A stretch of DNA of 64,000 bases from Vibrio europaeus (GTDB lineage: Bacteria > Pseudomonadota > Gammaproteobacteria > Enterobacterales > Vibrionaceae): contig NZ_LUAX01000007.1 in assembly GCF_001695575.1 (NCBI RefSeq), positions 744,001 to 808,000 of the forward strand, in the 5' to 3' direction. The position numbers were made by a program, and so were the translations under genes. Positions 8,762 to 17,382 of the stretch are shown here, piece by piece; positions within the stretch are counted from its first letter, which is position 1; every line of letters begins with the position of its first letter. Below the pieces are notes generated by a model, which worked only from the letters and a program-made list of their open reading frames with translations, was not told the origin of the DNA and did not search any database.

Positions 8762-9586
8762 ATGTCAGACAACGAAGAATTCGAACTGACTGAAAAAGAC
8801 TTCAAGTTTATTCAGTGGTTCATGCATAAGAACGTAGGCATCTTCTTTTCGGATAGAAAAAGAACCATGGTGTATGGAAGGGTTAGCCGTCAGCTTAGGC
8901 GGCTAGGCCTTAAGCGTTTTTGTGAGTATCGCCAGGTTATAGAACAAGACCCGCAAGAGCAGGTTAGCTTTATTAACTGTTTAACAACCAATAAAACGCA
9001 GTTTTTCCGTGAGTATCACCACTTTGAGTTTATCGAAAAAGTCTTGATGAAAGAGTGGCGCCAACAAGGGGTGAAAAGACTTAAAGTTTGGTCAGCTGGG
9101 TGCTCTACAGGGGAGGAGCCATATAGCTTAATTTCATCCTTACATTGGGCGAATGCGCTATCCCAATTTGAGGATGTCAGTCTTACTGCTACGGATCTAG
9201 ACACCAAAGTTTTGGCACATGCAAAAGAGGGTATTTATAGCGATGAGGCCATCGCAACCATACCCAAAAAATATCTTAAACCCTGTTTTGTTCGGGGGGT
9301 AGGGCAGTATCGAGGCAGTCTTAAGTGCAAAGCTGGCCTACAAAAAAGAATCAAGTTTCATCGGTTGAACTTACTTGAAAAGTGGAACTTTGAGGATAAG
9401 TTTGACCTCATCTCATGTCGCAATGTGATGATTTATTTTGATAGGCAAACCCAAGAAAAGTTAATTAAGCGCTTTCATCAGCAGTTAAAACCCAATGGGG
9501 TACTGTTTTTAGGTCATTCAGAGGGTGTGCCTGCGAGCTTAGATATCTTTCATCATCTAGGACATACCATTTACGTAAAAAAGTAG
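8762..9586 (+). CDS. cheR: Chemoreceptor methyltransferase CheR
   Basis: SAM-dependent glutamate methyltransferase that methylates receptors. It has the N-terminal helical domain (FIQWFMHKNVGIFF), the SAM site WSAGCSTGEEPYSL, and CRNVMIYFD. An earlier in-frame ATG at 8729 lies inside the receptor gene. The ATG at 8762 is preferred because GGGAG stands 4 bases upstream and the protein then begins MSDNEEFELT, giving 274 residues, the usual CheR size. It lies 17 bp after the Aer2 gene, whose WEEF tail is probably its docking site. Confidence 0.93.
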   Translation: MSDNEEFELTEKDFKFIQWFMHKNVGIFFSDRKRTMVYGRVSRQLRRLGLKRFCEYRQVIEQDPQEQVSFINCLTTNKTQFFREYHHFEFIEKVLMKEWRQQGVKRLKVWSAGCSTGEEPYSLISSLHWANALSQFEDVSLTATDLDTKVLAHAKEGIYSDEAIATIPKKYLKPCFVRGVGQYRGSLKCKAGLQKRIKFHRLNLLEKWNFEDKFDLISCRNVMIYFDRQTQEKLIKRFHQQLKPNGVLFLGHSEGVPASLDIFHHLGHTIYVKK

Positions 9587-9595
9587 GCACTGACA

Positions 9596-10243
9596 ATGAA
9601 CTGGGCAAGAACAGAAACACCCAAGTACGAAAACAGTCACTTTAATCGCTTCTACCATCCTTCTAAAGAAAAGCACATTGTGAAGGTGTTTCCTGGCGGG
9701 GTTTATTGCAGCCGTAAGACTGATGAAATTATCGCGACAGGTTTGGGGTCATGTATCGCTGCTTGTATATGGGACAAAGAGTCAGAAGTCGGAGGCATGA
9801 ACCATTTTTTACTGCCTTTCGACAATAAGTCACAGTTAAAAACGTGGAAACCAGAAGAGGTCATCTCTACTGCCTCTCGCTACGGCAGTTACGCAATGGA
9901 AATGTTGATCAACGCACTAATCGAAAGAGGAGCAAGACGTAGCAATTTGCAGGTCAAGTTGTTTGGAGGCGCACAAATGTTAGGACGCAACAGCATGGTT
10001 GGGGAAAAGAATATCGCATTCATATTGAGCTATGTCGAACAAGAAGGTCTTAACGTTGTTGCTCAAGATCTTGGCGGGCTAGAACCAAGAAGAGTGTTGT
10101 TTGACCCAATCAGCGGAAAGGCTTGGCTTAAGCGTATTCCATTTACCGAAGTGCACAACTTACAACATCAAGAAGAAAAATACGCCAGTCAGTTGGATAA
10201 AGAAAGTCATCGCCCACATGATGATGACGTGGAGCTGTTCTAA
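9596..10243 (+). CDS. cheD: Receptor glutamine deamidase CheD with a VELF tail
   Basis: CheD deamidates receptor glutamines and can bind phosphatases or CheY in other species. Visible signature: GLGSCIAACIWD, with the catalytic Cys, followed by GGMNHFLLP, with the catalytic His, then KLFGGAQML. The protein is 215 residues and ends in an acidic stretch plus VELF (DDDVELF). The same final four residues close the second receptor of this operon (12477), which suggests a shared docking tail. The stop overlaps the cheB start by one base. Confidence 0.92.
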   Translation: MNWARTETPKYENSHFNRFYHPSKEKHIVKVFPGGVYCSRKTDEIIATGLGSCIAACIWDKESEVGGMNHFLLPFDNKSQLKTWKPEEVISTASRYGSYAMEMLINALIERGARRSNLQVKLFGGAQMLGRNSMVGEKNIAFILSYVEQEGLNVVAQDLGGLEPRRVLFDPISGKAWLKRIPFTEVHNLQHQEEKYASQLDKESHRPHDDDVELF

Positions 10244-11283
10244 TGAAAAAAACAAAAGTCTTGATTGTCGATGATTCCCCTGTGTTTAGAGCATTACTAT
10301 CGCAGCTCATTAATTCCGATCCAGAGCTACAGGTTGTCGCTATGGCAGAAGATCCATTTCAAGCGCGGGATCTGATTAAGCAACACAATCCCGATGTCAT
10401 TACTCTAGATATTGAGATGCCAAAAATGAATGGGGTTCAGTTTCTAAAGAACCTTATGCGTCTGCGGCCGATGCCTGTGGTTATGATATCGACACTCACT
10501 CAGCATGGGGCAGAGGCGACGTTAGCGGCTTTAGAGCTTGGCGCGGTTGATTATTTTCCAAAGCCTTCTGTCGAAAGTACAGCCGAGATGGTGAACTACA
10601 AGCAACTGGTTAACGAAAAGATAAAAATGGCTGCTGGGGCAAACGTGACCGGTAATAGTTGTGTGGTTGAAACAGAAGTATTAACCACGCCCAAGAACCA
10701 CAGTAAAGTTGAAGTGATCGCCATTGGCGCTTCAACTGGTGGGACGGAGGCCGTGAAGCAAGTGCTTTCGGCATTACCTGCAGGACTACCCCCTATCATC
10801 ATTACTCAACATATTAGCGCTATGTTCTCGACCTCTTTTGCTGCGCGGCTTAACGAGCATAGCAAGATTAATGTTAAAGAATTAAGTGCGAATAGAGCAC
10901 CCTTAGTCAATGGTTGCGCTTATCTTGCTCCTGGTGACAAACATCTTGTCGTTGTACGTCGTGGCAATCATCTTTATTGCCAATTGGATGACCGACCTGC
11001 GGTGAATCGGCACAAACCTTCCGTTGACGTTATGTTTGATGCGGTTGCAGAAACCGTCGGCAAAAATGCAATCGGCGTCATTCTTACGGGGATGGGCAAA
11101 GATGGTGCTCAAGGAATGCTTCGCATGAAGCAAGCGGGTGGCAAGACCATCGCTCAAGATGAAGCCTCTTCGGTTGTTTGGGGAATGCCGCGTGTTGCAG
11201 TAGAGATGGATGCTGCTCTATCTGTGCTCGACTTGAAGCAAGTTCCCAAACAGATATGTCATTTCTTGTCTCCTGATGCTTAG
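10243..11283 (+). CDS. cheB: Chemotaxis methylesterase/response regulator CheB
   Basis: Receiver domain (phospho-acceptor D56 in TLDIEMPKMNG) joined to a CheB methylesterase domain. The catalytic triad pieces are visible as GASTGGTEAV (Ser), TQHI (His) and TGMGKDGA (Asp). The 346-residue length is typical. It is translationally coupled to cheD and completes the adaptation enzymes (R, D, B) for the Aer2-type receptor upstream. Confidence 0.95.
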   Translation: MKKTKVLIVDDSPVFRALLSQLINSDPELQVVAMAEDPFQARDLIKQHNPDVITLDIEMPKMNGVQFLKNLMRLRPMPVVMISTLTQHGAEATLAALELGAVDYFPKPSVESTAEMVNYKQLVNEKIKMAAGANVTGNSCVVETEVLTTPKNHSKVEVIAIGASTGGTEAVKQVLSALPAGLPPIIITQHISAMFSTSFAARLNEHSKINVKELSANRAPLVNGCAYLAPGDKHLVVVRRGNHLYCQLDDRPAVNRHKPSVDVMFDAVAETVGKNAIGVILTGMGKDGAQGMLRMKQAGGKTIAQDEASSVVWGMPRVAVEMDAALSVLDLKQVPKQICHFLSPDA

Positions 11284-11313
11284 TTAGGTGACATACAACC
11301 TCAAGGAAGACCG

Positions 11314-12477
11314 ATGAAAGCTAAAATAAGTAATATAAAAACTCGATACTTCATCGCAATTGGGTCTCAAATAGTGCTCTTGTCTATCGCTATGAGTATG
11401 TCTACCTCGATAGCACATGTGGCGTTGACCGTACTTGCTGCAGCGATTCCATGGTTTGTGTTGCCTAAGCGATTGACTGGCGAAACACCTTCTACAATGG
11501 CGAGAGCTAACCCCTCCTCGTCTAACAGCGCACCACCTAGTGAAATTTCTCCAATGCTGAATTTGATTTCTCAGCAACTCATCAACCCGCTCGATCACCA
11601 GCGAAGTGTTGTCGATGAGTCTGTAGAGACGCTTAACGAAAGCTACTTTGAACTGCAAAAACTTGCGGAAGGACAGAACCAAATCACCACTGAACTGGTT
11701 GATAACCTACTTGGCAATCGTAACCAAGATAGCGATATCAGCCAAGTACTACCTAAGACTGAAGCCATTATTCGTCAGTTTGTCGATACCTTAGTAAACG
11801 TTTCAGAAAGAAGTATCTCGGCCGTACACAGCATCCACGATATGTCAGACAAACTAGATGCGGTATTTAAGCTGCTGACTCAGGTACGAGGCTTATCAGA
11901 GCAGACGAACCTTCTGGCGCTCAATGCGGCGATTGAGGCTGCGCGCGCTGGTGAAGCGGGGCGCGGGTTTGCGGTCGTTGCACAAGAGGTACGCAATCTT
12001 TCACATAAAGCGAAAGAGCTCAATGATGAAATTGAGGCGGAAATCAATGTAGCGCAACAAACAGTACAAGAAGCGAATAAGACCGTTGGTGAGATGGCTT
12101 CAATTGATATGACCGAAGCGATTGAATCGAAAGAGAAGGTCGACGAAATGCTGCGTGGCGTCCAAAAAGTGAATACTTCAGTGGAGCAAGAAGTTCACAA
12201 GATACGCTCAAGTGGTGATCTGTTACATACCCAAGTTGATAATGGTATTCGGGCGCTACAATTTGCAGACATCATTGTGCAGCAGGGGGACTACGCTAAG
12301 CAGTCCGTCGCCTATCTCCAAGAGTTCATTGGCCTATGCGAACAATGGACTCGTCAAGATATCGATCAGCAAGATTTTTCCGAGGCCGTCGTGGCTCTGC
12401 AATCGCAAATTGAAAGTAGGGGCGCACCGGCCGCATCACAAGAAAGTATTGAAGAAGGGGAAGTGGAGCTTTTCTAA
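11314..12477 (+). CDS. Short membrane-anchored methyl-accepting chemotaxis protein
   Basis: 387-residue receptor-like protein. Two hydrophobic segments lie close together near the N-terminus (about 10-30 and 32-50), with almost no periplasmic loop, so it has no external ligand domain. A signalling hairpin follows (TNLLALNAAIEAARAGEAGRG, about 195-215), flanked by coiled coil. No PAS or HAMP domain is recognisable. It ends EVELF, like CheD in the same operon. It lies 30 bp after cheB. It may anchor or modify the soluble Aer2 array at the membrane, or sense an internal signal; both are inference. Confidence 0.88.
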   Translation: MKAKISNIKTRYFIAIGSQIVLLSIAMSMSTSIAHVALTVLAAAIPWFVLPKRLTGETPSTMARANPSSSNSAPPSEISPMLNLISQQLINPLDHQRSVVDESVETLNESYFELQKLAEGQNQITTELVDNLLGNRNQDSDISQVLPKTEAIIRQFVDTLVNVSERSISAVHSIHDMSDKLDAVFKLLTQVRGLSEQTNLLALNAAIEAARAGEAGRGFAVVAQEVRNLSHKAKELNDEIEAEINVAQQTVQEANKTVGEMASIDMTEAIESKEKVDEMLRGVQKVNTSVEQEVHKIRSSGDLLHTQVDNGIRALQFADIIVQQGDYAKQSVAYLQEFIGLCEQWTRQDIDQQDFSEAVVALQSQIESRGAPAASQESIEEGEVELF

Positions 12478-12519
12478 CCATAAACATACGTTAACTAGAT
12501 AAGGTCAAAGGGGAAAAGT

Positions 12520-12819
12520 ATGTCAGTAGATACAGTGATTGATTCCGCAACCAAGCATGTCACCATTTTGATTGAAGGTGCGTTTGGATTTAATTTGGTT
12601 CAAGAGTTTCGGCGTTGTTATAACGATCGCCAAGAGTTTCGTTTCACAATTGATCTGAGAAAAGTTGATTATATTGATAGTGCGGGTCTTGGTATGTTGC
12701 TCAACATGCACAACTATCTGGGTCAAGACGATGGCATGATTCGAATAACCAATACCTTGCCACAGGTGAGAAAGATTTTAACCATATCTCGCTTCGATAA
12801 GAAGTTTGCCATTGAGTAA
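12520..12819 (+). CDS. STAS anti-sigma-factor antagonist with intact phospho-serine
   Basis: Single STAS domain, 99 residues, with the phosphorylation loop YIDSAGLGML; S54 is the expected phospho-acceptor. Such proteins are dephosphorylated by PP2C phosphatases and phosphorylated by RsbW-like kinases. The next gene, 18 bp downstream, encodes a regulator carrying both activities, so the two form a complete partner-switch pair. The arrangement matches HsbR-HsbA of Pseudomonas and CrsR-CrsA of Shewanella (family knowledge). A downstream target such as an anti-sigma factor is not encoded nearby. Confidence 0.88.
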   Translation: MSVDTVIDSATKHVTILIEGAFGFNLVQEFRRCYNDRQEFRFTIDLRKVDYIDSAGLGMLLNMHNYLGQDDGMIRITNTLPQVRKILTISRFDKKFAIE

Positions 12820-12837
12820 TAAACTCGGAGGTTAGTT

Positions 12838-14535
12838 ATGCATGTAATGATCGTTGATGATCACGCGACCAATCGAGAACTATGCCGATTCATGCTCAAT
12901 CATCTAGCTGAAACTGTCACTACGTTTGAAAATGGCGAAGGGGTAGTGGAGGCAATGAAAGCGATGGACACTTTGCCTGATGTTATCCTGCTAGATGTGA
13001 TGATGCCAATCAAAGATGGTTTCACTACAGCGGAAGAAATTAAGCATGCGTTTTCAGATGTCCATATTCCGATTATATTTCTCACCGTACTCGATGATCA
13101 TGTCTCGTTTGAACGATGCTTAACCGTCGGAGATGACTTTATTCTTAAGCCGGTTGAGCGCAGTGTTTTGATCGCCAAAGTTCAAGCCCATTGCCGTATC
13201 GTTAGGATGCACAATGAAGTGAAAGAGCAGCGAGACGAACTGAGCCAGTTCCGTGAGCAAGTCAGCTATGATTATGCGATTGCTGAGTCTATCTTCTCGA
13301 ACCTAATGCATGAGATGAGCTCGCAGGTTAAAAACATATATGGCATTAATTATTTATCTACCCCTTCCACGGTATTTAATGGCGATTTGATCGTTGTCGC
13401 GAACCGTCCCCATGGCGGTGTGTATGTCATGATTGCTGATGCAACGGGCCATGGGTTACCCGCAGCGATTTCAGCGATTCCCGCAACCAGAGCCTTCTTT
13501 TCTATGGCCGCCAAAGGGCTATCACTGGGTGAAATTGCACGAGAAATTAACGATGTATTGGTTCGTTTTCTGCCGATGGGCATGATGCTGGCAGCCAGTA
13601 TTTTTGAAGTTCGTGCAAACGGGTTCGAAGTTTCTTGGTGGGGAGGCGGACTACCTGACGGCTACTTAATCGATAATGATGGCACCATTGTCAGAAGATT
13701 GACCTCTACCCATATGCCACTCGGGGTATTACAAACCCACGAATTTGAAGCTGATTTGCTTCACTTCAAACTGGAGCCTGACCAACAAATCATTTGCTAC
13801 ACGGATGGCGTTATCGAAGCGACCAATGAGTCTGGAGAGCAGTTTGGTCAAGAACGCCTTGAAGCCTCATTTACCAGTCAGCAGTCGGTGATCCCTGTTC
13901 TTTACGAATCTGTACGTCAGTTTGCCGATGAATCTGTGGGTGATGATTTATCGATACTGACCATGAAGTTTCCTATTTTAAACGGCAACAACCAAGATGT
14001 TCCTATTGAACCCATTCAATACAACAAAATTCCTTGTAACTCTAAGCTTCGACTAGATGGCAGTGTGCTACGCCAAGTGACGGTCATGACCGAAGTACGA
14101 AAGTTTTTAGCAGGCATTTTAATTAGTGGCGCTCACTTAGACTTGGTTTGTTCTGTTCTTTCCGAGCTGCTTGCCAATGCTATTGACCATGGTTTACTCA
14201 AGCTTGATTCCTCAATTAAAGAGCAAGCTGATGGCTTCTTTCTGTTCTATCAAATGAAAGAAGAAAAAATAAAACAGATTGATGACGATGCTTGGATTGA
14301 GCTCGGAGTAAACTACGATCCTAAGCAGCAAAAAGTGACGCTTGACCTTGAGCACAATGGAGAGGGGTTCAATTACGAGAGGGCCCACAACTCGTCAGGT
14401 CAAAACCAGACTCATGGTCGAGGCATTATTCTTGCTTCTGAATTATGTGATTCGTTGGAGTATTCCAAACAAGGCTGTCGTGTTACTGCAGTGTACTCTA
14501 TAGGTGCTGCTCATCACTTTCCGAGCTCTAGCTAA
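12838..14535 (+). CDS. Response regulator with PP2C phosphatase and HATPase kinase domains (HsbR/CrsR-like)
   Basis: Three-domain partner-switch regulator, 565 residues. It has a receiver domain (D53 in LLDVMMPIKDG), then a coiled linker (about 120-160), then an RsbU-type PP2C phosphatase (IADATGHGLPAAI, YTDGVIEAT, GDDLSILTM; about 180-380). It ends in an RsbW-like HATPase (SELLANAIDHG, GRGIILASELCDSLEY; about 420-560). Phosphorylation of the receiver should set the balance between phosphatase and kinase acting on the STAS protein upstream. It is the last gene of the chemotaxis operon and its stop is 5 bp from a parS2 site. CheA is the obvious candidate phospho-donor, but that is inference. 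Confidence 0.9.
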   Translation: MHVMIVDDHATNRELCRFMLNHLAETVTTFENGEGVVEAMKAMDTLPDVILLDVMMPIKDGFTTAEEIKHAFSDVHIPIIFLTVLDDHVSFERCLTVGDDFILKPVERSVLIAKVQAHCRIVRMHNEVKEQRDELSQFREQVSYDYAIAESIFSNLMHEMSSQVKNIYGINYLSTPSTVFNGDLIVVANRPHGGVYVMIADATGHGLPAAISAIPATRAFFSMAAKGLSLGEIAREINDVLVRFLPMGMMLAASIFEVRANGFEVSWWGGGLPDGYLIDNDGTIVRRLTSTHMPLGVLQTHEFEADLLHFKLEPDQQIICYTDGVIEATNESGEQFGQERLEASFTSQQSVIPVLYESVRQFADESVGDDLSILTMKFPILNGNNQDVPIEPIQYNKIPCNSKLRLDGSVLRQVTVMTEVRKFLAGILISGAHLDLVCSVLSELLANAIDHGLLKLDSSIKEQADGFFLFYQMKEEKIKQIDDDAWIELGVNYDPKQQKVTLDLEHNGEGFNYERAHNSSGQNQTHGRGIILASELCDSLEYSKQGCRVTAVYSIGAAHHFPSSS

Positions 14536-14540
14536 CGTTA

Positions 14541-14553
14541 TTTACAGTGTAAA
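14541..14553. other. parS2-type centromere site, copy 4
   Basis: Perfect TTTACAGTGTAAA palindrome 5 bp after the stop of the PP2C regulator gene. It is about 12.7 kb from the upstream cluster, at the opposite end of the chemotaxis operon. Confidence 0.8.
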
Positions 14554-14655
14554 AACGCCTTCTAGTGATGTACGCCTTAAATTGTCACACTCTTGATACA
14601 GTTGGAGGAATAACTTCTATACACTCAAGTAAGGAAGTACATAGGGCAGAATGGC

Positions 14656-16335
14656 ATGTGGAACAAGTTTGTCGCTTTTTCTGAAGACAAGGAACAAGTA
14701 GTTGCAAAGCTGTCACCGGACATTACGGTAGACAACAATTTTGATACGCGAGGGCTAAGTGAGGCCCTATCAGAAATCGGTGCTGGTGAGTTATTCGTCT
14801 TAGAAGATGAAGTTACGCGCTTTATCAACTTTGCTAAGGAGATGAAAAGTGAGGCTTATGTCGGAATTGCTATCGCCGAAGTTCGTGACGCGACGGTTGA
14901 AGTTGTTCTCTCAGAGCATGACATGTTAGCCAGTATGGTTGTTACAGGGGCATACAAAGGAAAGCCCCTTAAAGGCCCTCAGATCGTTCATGCCCTTGCG
15001 CAAGCTCACGTGACTAAAGGCATCAATAAACTCGCGCTAAAAAAAGTGTTAGTGATGAGCCACCAGCTCAAAGCAGGCGAAACTTTTACTCAAGCGGTTG
15101 CCAAAGGTAAAAACCCAACCCAAGGTGTTGACGCCAAGTTTGTTCCCCTCGTTGAAGATCCCACCAAGCAAGTGCTTGCTCCTAAAGCGAGCGATGAAGA
15201 TGGTAAAGTTGATATGCTCAACCTCGGTGAAACCATCACAGTTGCTGAAAATGATCCGCTAATGAAACGGCTTCCTGCAACTAAAGGTAAGCCAGGGATC
15301 ACCGTCCAAGGTAAAATCATTCCCCCAAAACCGGGGAATGACTCCGTACTGAAAGCCGGTAAAGGCACTAAGGTTTCCCCTGATAACCCTAACCTTTTAA
15401 TTGCCGAAGTTTCAGGGATGCCAATCTTAAAAGAGCGGGGTGTGGATGTTGAAGATGCGCTGTGTTTGCCGACAATAGGTGTTTCTACTGGACACGTTAA
15501 GTTTAAAGGCAATGTGGTTGTGTTTGGCAACATCGAGTCCGATATGGTTGTTCGTACCACAGGTTCACTGACCGTCGGCGGCTTTATTGAGTCTGCCGAC
15601 GTTCAGGCTCAGGGAGATATTGAAGTCGCCAAAGGCATCATTGGCCATAATGTTTCAGAAGATGAGAAAAAGAGCTGTGTGGTGAAATCGGGTGGTTCTA
15701 TTACAGCGAATTACGCGCAATTTAGTGAACTTCAAGCAGCTAACGATATAACACTTGCCGTTCATTGTATGAGTAATGAATTGCGTTGTGGGCACAATCT
15801 CGTCGTCTGCGATGCGAATGAAAAGCAGGGAACCTTAAGTGGAGGGAGTGCCAAAGTCGGTGGTAAGGTAACGTGTGTAAACTTAGGGGTAGAAGGTGAT
15901 ACTGCTACTCACGTACATGCGTTTGCCCGTTTCCAGATGTTTAAAGACAGGCAAGCCAAGCTGAAGGAGCAGTACACACAAGCTCAGGAAGTAACCATGG
16001 ATATGGTACGTAAGGAATTGGAATTTAAAAAGATCCCCAAATCTGAACGCACACCGGAGCAAGAAGAACAGCTAGAAGCCGATAAAAGCAGTGCTAATGC
16101 TCACCTTGAGAAGGTGAAAAACGTTCGTGATACCCATGAACAAGAGCTAGAAGTCGCGCTAGAAGAATCAATCATTGAAGTGAAAAACAAAGTTTACACC
16201 CATGTTATGGTTCAGTTTGGCGAAGAGAAAGTCACGACCAAGCGAGTTCATGGCCCAAGCATATTTAACTTCAATCAATTTGAAATTAAGTTCTCCTCAA
16301 TGTTAGAGGAAGAAGATGTAGGGCAAGAGGTTTAG
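14656..16335 (+). CDS. FapA-family (DUF342) polymer-forming protein
   Basis: 559-residue protein of the DUF342/FapA family. The middle shows the repeated turns of a right-handed parallel beta-helix (for example VKFKGNVVVFGNIES, GGFIESADVQAQGDIEV, SGGSITANYAQF; about 270-400). A charged, Glu/Lys-rich coiled coil follows (about 410-510). No catalytic motif is apparent. In Vibrio, FapA of V. vulnificus binds glucose-PTS EIIA, but whether this is the orthologue is not known from the sequence. ATG 14656 is used; a GGCAG-type weak ribosome site precedes it. It is separated from the chemotaxis operon by parS2 copy 4 and about 100 bp. Confidence 0.8.
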   Translation: MWNKFVAFSEDKEQVVAKLSPDITVDNNFDTRGLSEALSEIGAGELFVLEDEVTRFINFAKEMKSEAYVGIAIAEVRDATVEVVLSEHDMLASMVVTGAYKGKPLKGPQIVHALAQAHVTKGINKLALKKVLVMSHQLKAGETFTQAVAKGKNPTQGVDAKFVPLVEDPTKQVLAPKASDEDGKVDMLNLGETITVAENDPLMKRLPATKGKPGITVQGKIIPPKPGNDSVLKAGKGTKVSPDNPNLLIAEVSGMPILKERGVDVEDALCLPTIGVSTGHVKFKGNVVVFGNIESDMVVRTTGSLTVGGFIESADVQAQGDIEVAKGIIGHNVSEDEKKSCVVKSGGSITANYAQFSELQAANDITLAVHCMSNELRCGHNLVVCDANEKQGTLSGGSAKVGGKVTCVNLGVEGDTATHVHAFARFQMFKDRQAKLKEQYTQAQEVTMDMVRKELEFKKIPKSERTPEQEEQLEADKSSANAHLEKVKNVRDTHEQELEVALEESIIEVKNKVYTHVMVQFGEEKVTTKRVHGPSIFNFNQFEIKFSSMLEEEDVGQEV

Positions 16336-16339
16336 CGAG

Positions 16340-16615
16340 TTACCTTCTTTGACACGAAGTACACCCGCGACATGCCGAGCGGGTGTGCTTATCTAAATGG
16401 CTGCGTTGCACCTTACAATAGGCATTTTTAAGCGCTCGTCTACCCGCAAACCAATCCTCAGGTTTTTCTAGAATTAAGTAGCCGTTAAACCGCTTCACTA
16501 GCACAGTTCGATACTCGTTAATAAACTTACTGTCGTAACCTATTTCAAAGTAATCTAACGCTTGCTCAATAGACGTGAAGCTAGCAATTTTCCTCAGCAG
16601 TTCGTTTTGACTCAT
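16340..16615 (-). CDS. Small NifW-like protein
   Basis: 91-residue protein, converging on the FapA gene with a 4-bp gap. The pattern ALDYFEIGYDSKFINEYRTVL followed by KRFNGYL and a later AYCKVQRSHLD resembles the NifW family (nitrogenase-stabilising/protective), but no nif genes are in the window. The C-terminus is cysteine-rich (CRGCTSC), perhaps metal-binding. It lies 5 bp downstream of the exonuclease gene, so the two probably share a transcript. Assignment rests on pattern memory only and is moderate at best. Confidence 0.5.
   Translation of the reverse strand: MSQNELLRKIASFTSIEQALDYFEIGYDSKFINEYRTVLVKRFNGYLILEKPEDWFAGRRALKNAYCKVQRSHLDKHTRSACRGCTSCQRR
16361..16386. terminator. Hairpin at the convergent fapA / nifW-like ends
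   Basis: ACACCCGC (16361-16368) pairs with GCGGGTGT (16379-16386) around a 10-base loop. It lies inside the 3' end of the minus-strand small gene and just past the fapA stop. There is no long T tract, so it may be a weak or bidirectional terminator. Confidence 0.45.
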
Positions 16616-16620
16616 ACTTA

Positions 16621-17232
16621 TTATCTAAACTGACTCAGTAGCTTTCCAACCGCATGTTTACTGGTTTTGCTGATTTTCCGCATCAGTTCAAACGAAGGCT
16701 GGTGGATACCTTGTTGTTCCATTTCATTAATCATCATTAGCCATAATTTTGCTGTCATTTGCGAGTCAGCTAAAGCGCGGTGAAATACGCCATCATTGTC
16801 AATGTTTTTGAAACGCACTAGGTCACCCAGTTTATGGCTTGGTGCTTCCTGATTCAGTCTACGAGAAACCAATAGCGAACAAGCAAAGTGACCTTGGTAG
16901 GAAAGACCGATACGCTCTAGTTCTCCGTCCAAAAAACGTTTATCGAACGAAGCATTATGAGCAACGAGGTTGTCGTCAGCGATAAAGTTACAGAACTCTG
17001 CCATCACCTCTTCACAGCTTGGCGCACCTGCCAACATATTGTTGGTAATACCTGTATAACCCTCGATAAAGGAGCTGACTCGAAAACCCGGGTTCATCAG
17101 TTGCTGAAAGGTATCCACAACTTCGCCGTTAACGAGTTTTACTGCGCCTATTTCAATGGCACGATCGCCCATATTTGGCGACAAGCCAGTGGTCTCAAAA
17201 TCGAGCACAATAACGGAATTTGCTGATGACAT
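16621..17232 (-). CDS. DEDDh-type 3'-5' exonuclease (DnaQ/RNase T fold)
   Basis: 203-residue exonuclease domain. Motifs: ExoI VLDFETTGL (acidic D and E), ExoII HNASFDKRF, and ExoIII HRALADSQMT (H...D). All catalytic residues of the DEDDh family are present. The upstream TTG at 17244 is possible, but the ATG at 17232 gives the normal start just before the first strand. There is no polymerase partner next to it, so the role could be DNA repair or RNA/DNA trimming. It is followed at once by the NifW-like gene. Confidence 0.85.
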   Translation of the reverse strand: MSSANSVIVLDFETTGLSPNMGDRAIEIGAVKLVNGEVVDTFQQLMNPGFRVSSFIEGYTGITNNMLAGAPSCEEVMAEFCNFIADDNLVAHNASFDKRFLDGELERIGLSYQGHFACSLLVSRRLNQEAPSHKLGDLVRFKNIDNDGVFHRALADSQMTAKLWLMMINEMEQQGIHQPSFELMRKISKTSKHAVGKLLSQFR

Positions 17233-17382
17233 AAAAGGTTCCAAAGGGTGAATATGAGGTGCGTAAATAAGCGTGAGTTTAGCTAAAACAGCGTATTGAT
17301 GAAGGTGCTTTAGCGACGAGCCAGATTATAAGTTCCTTAAACCTGTCGGTAAAGGTTCCGCTCACCGCTAATCTGGTCGGTA

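Noticed and set aside
15090..15560. 156-codon minus-strand frame inside the FapA gene
   Set aside because: Shadow of the plus-strand gene; codon pattern follows the FapA frame.
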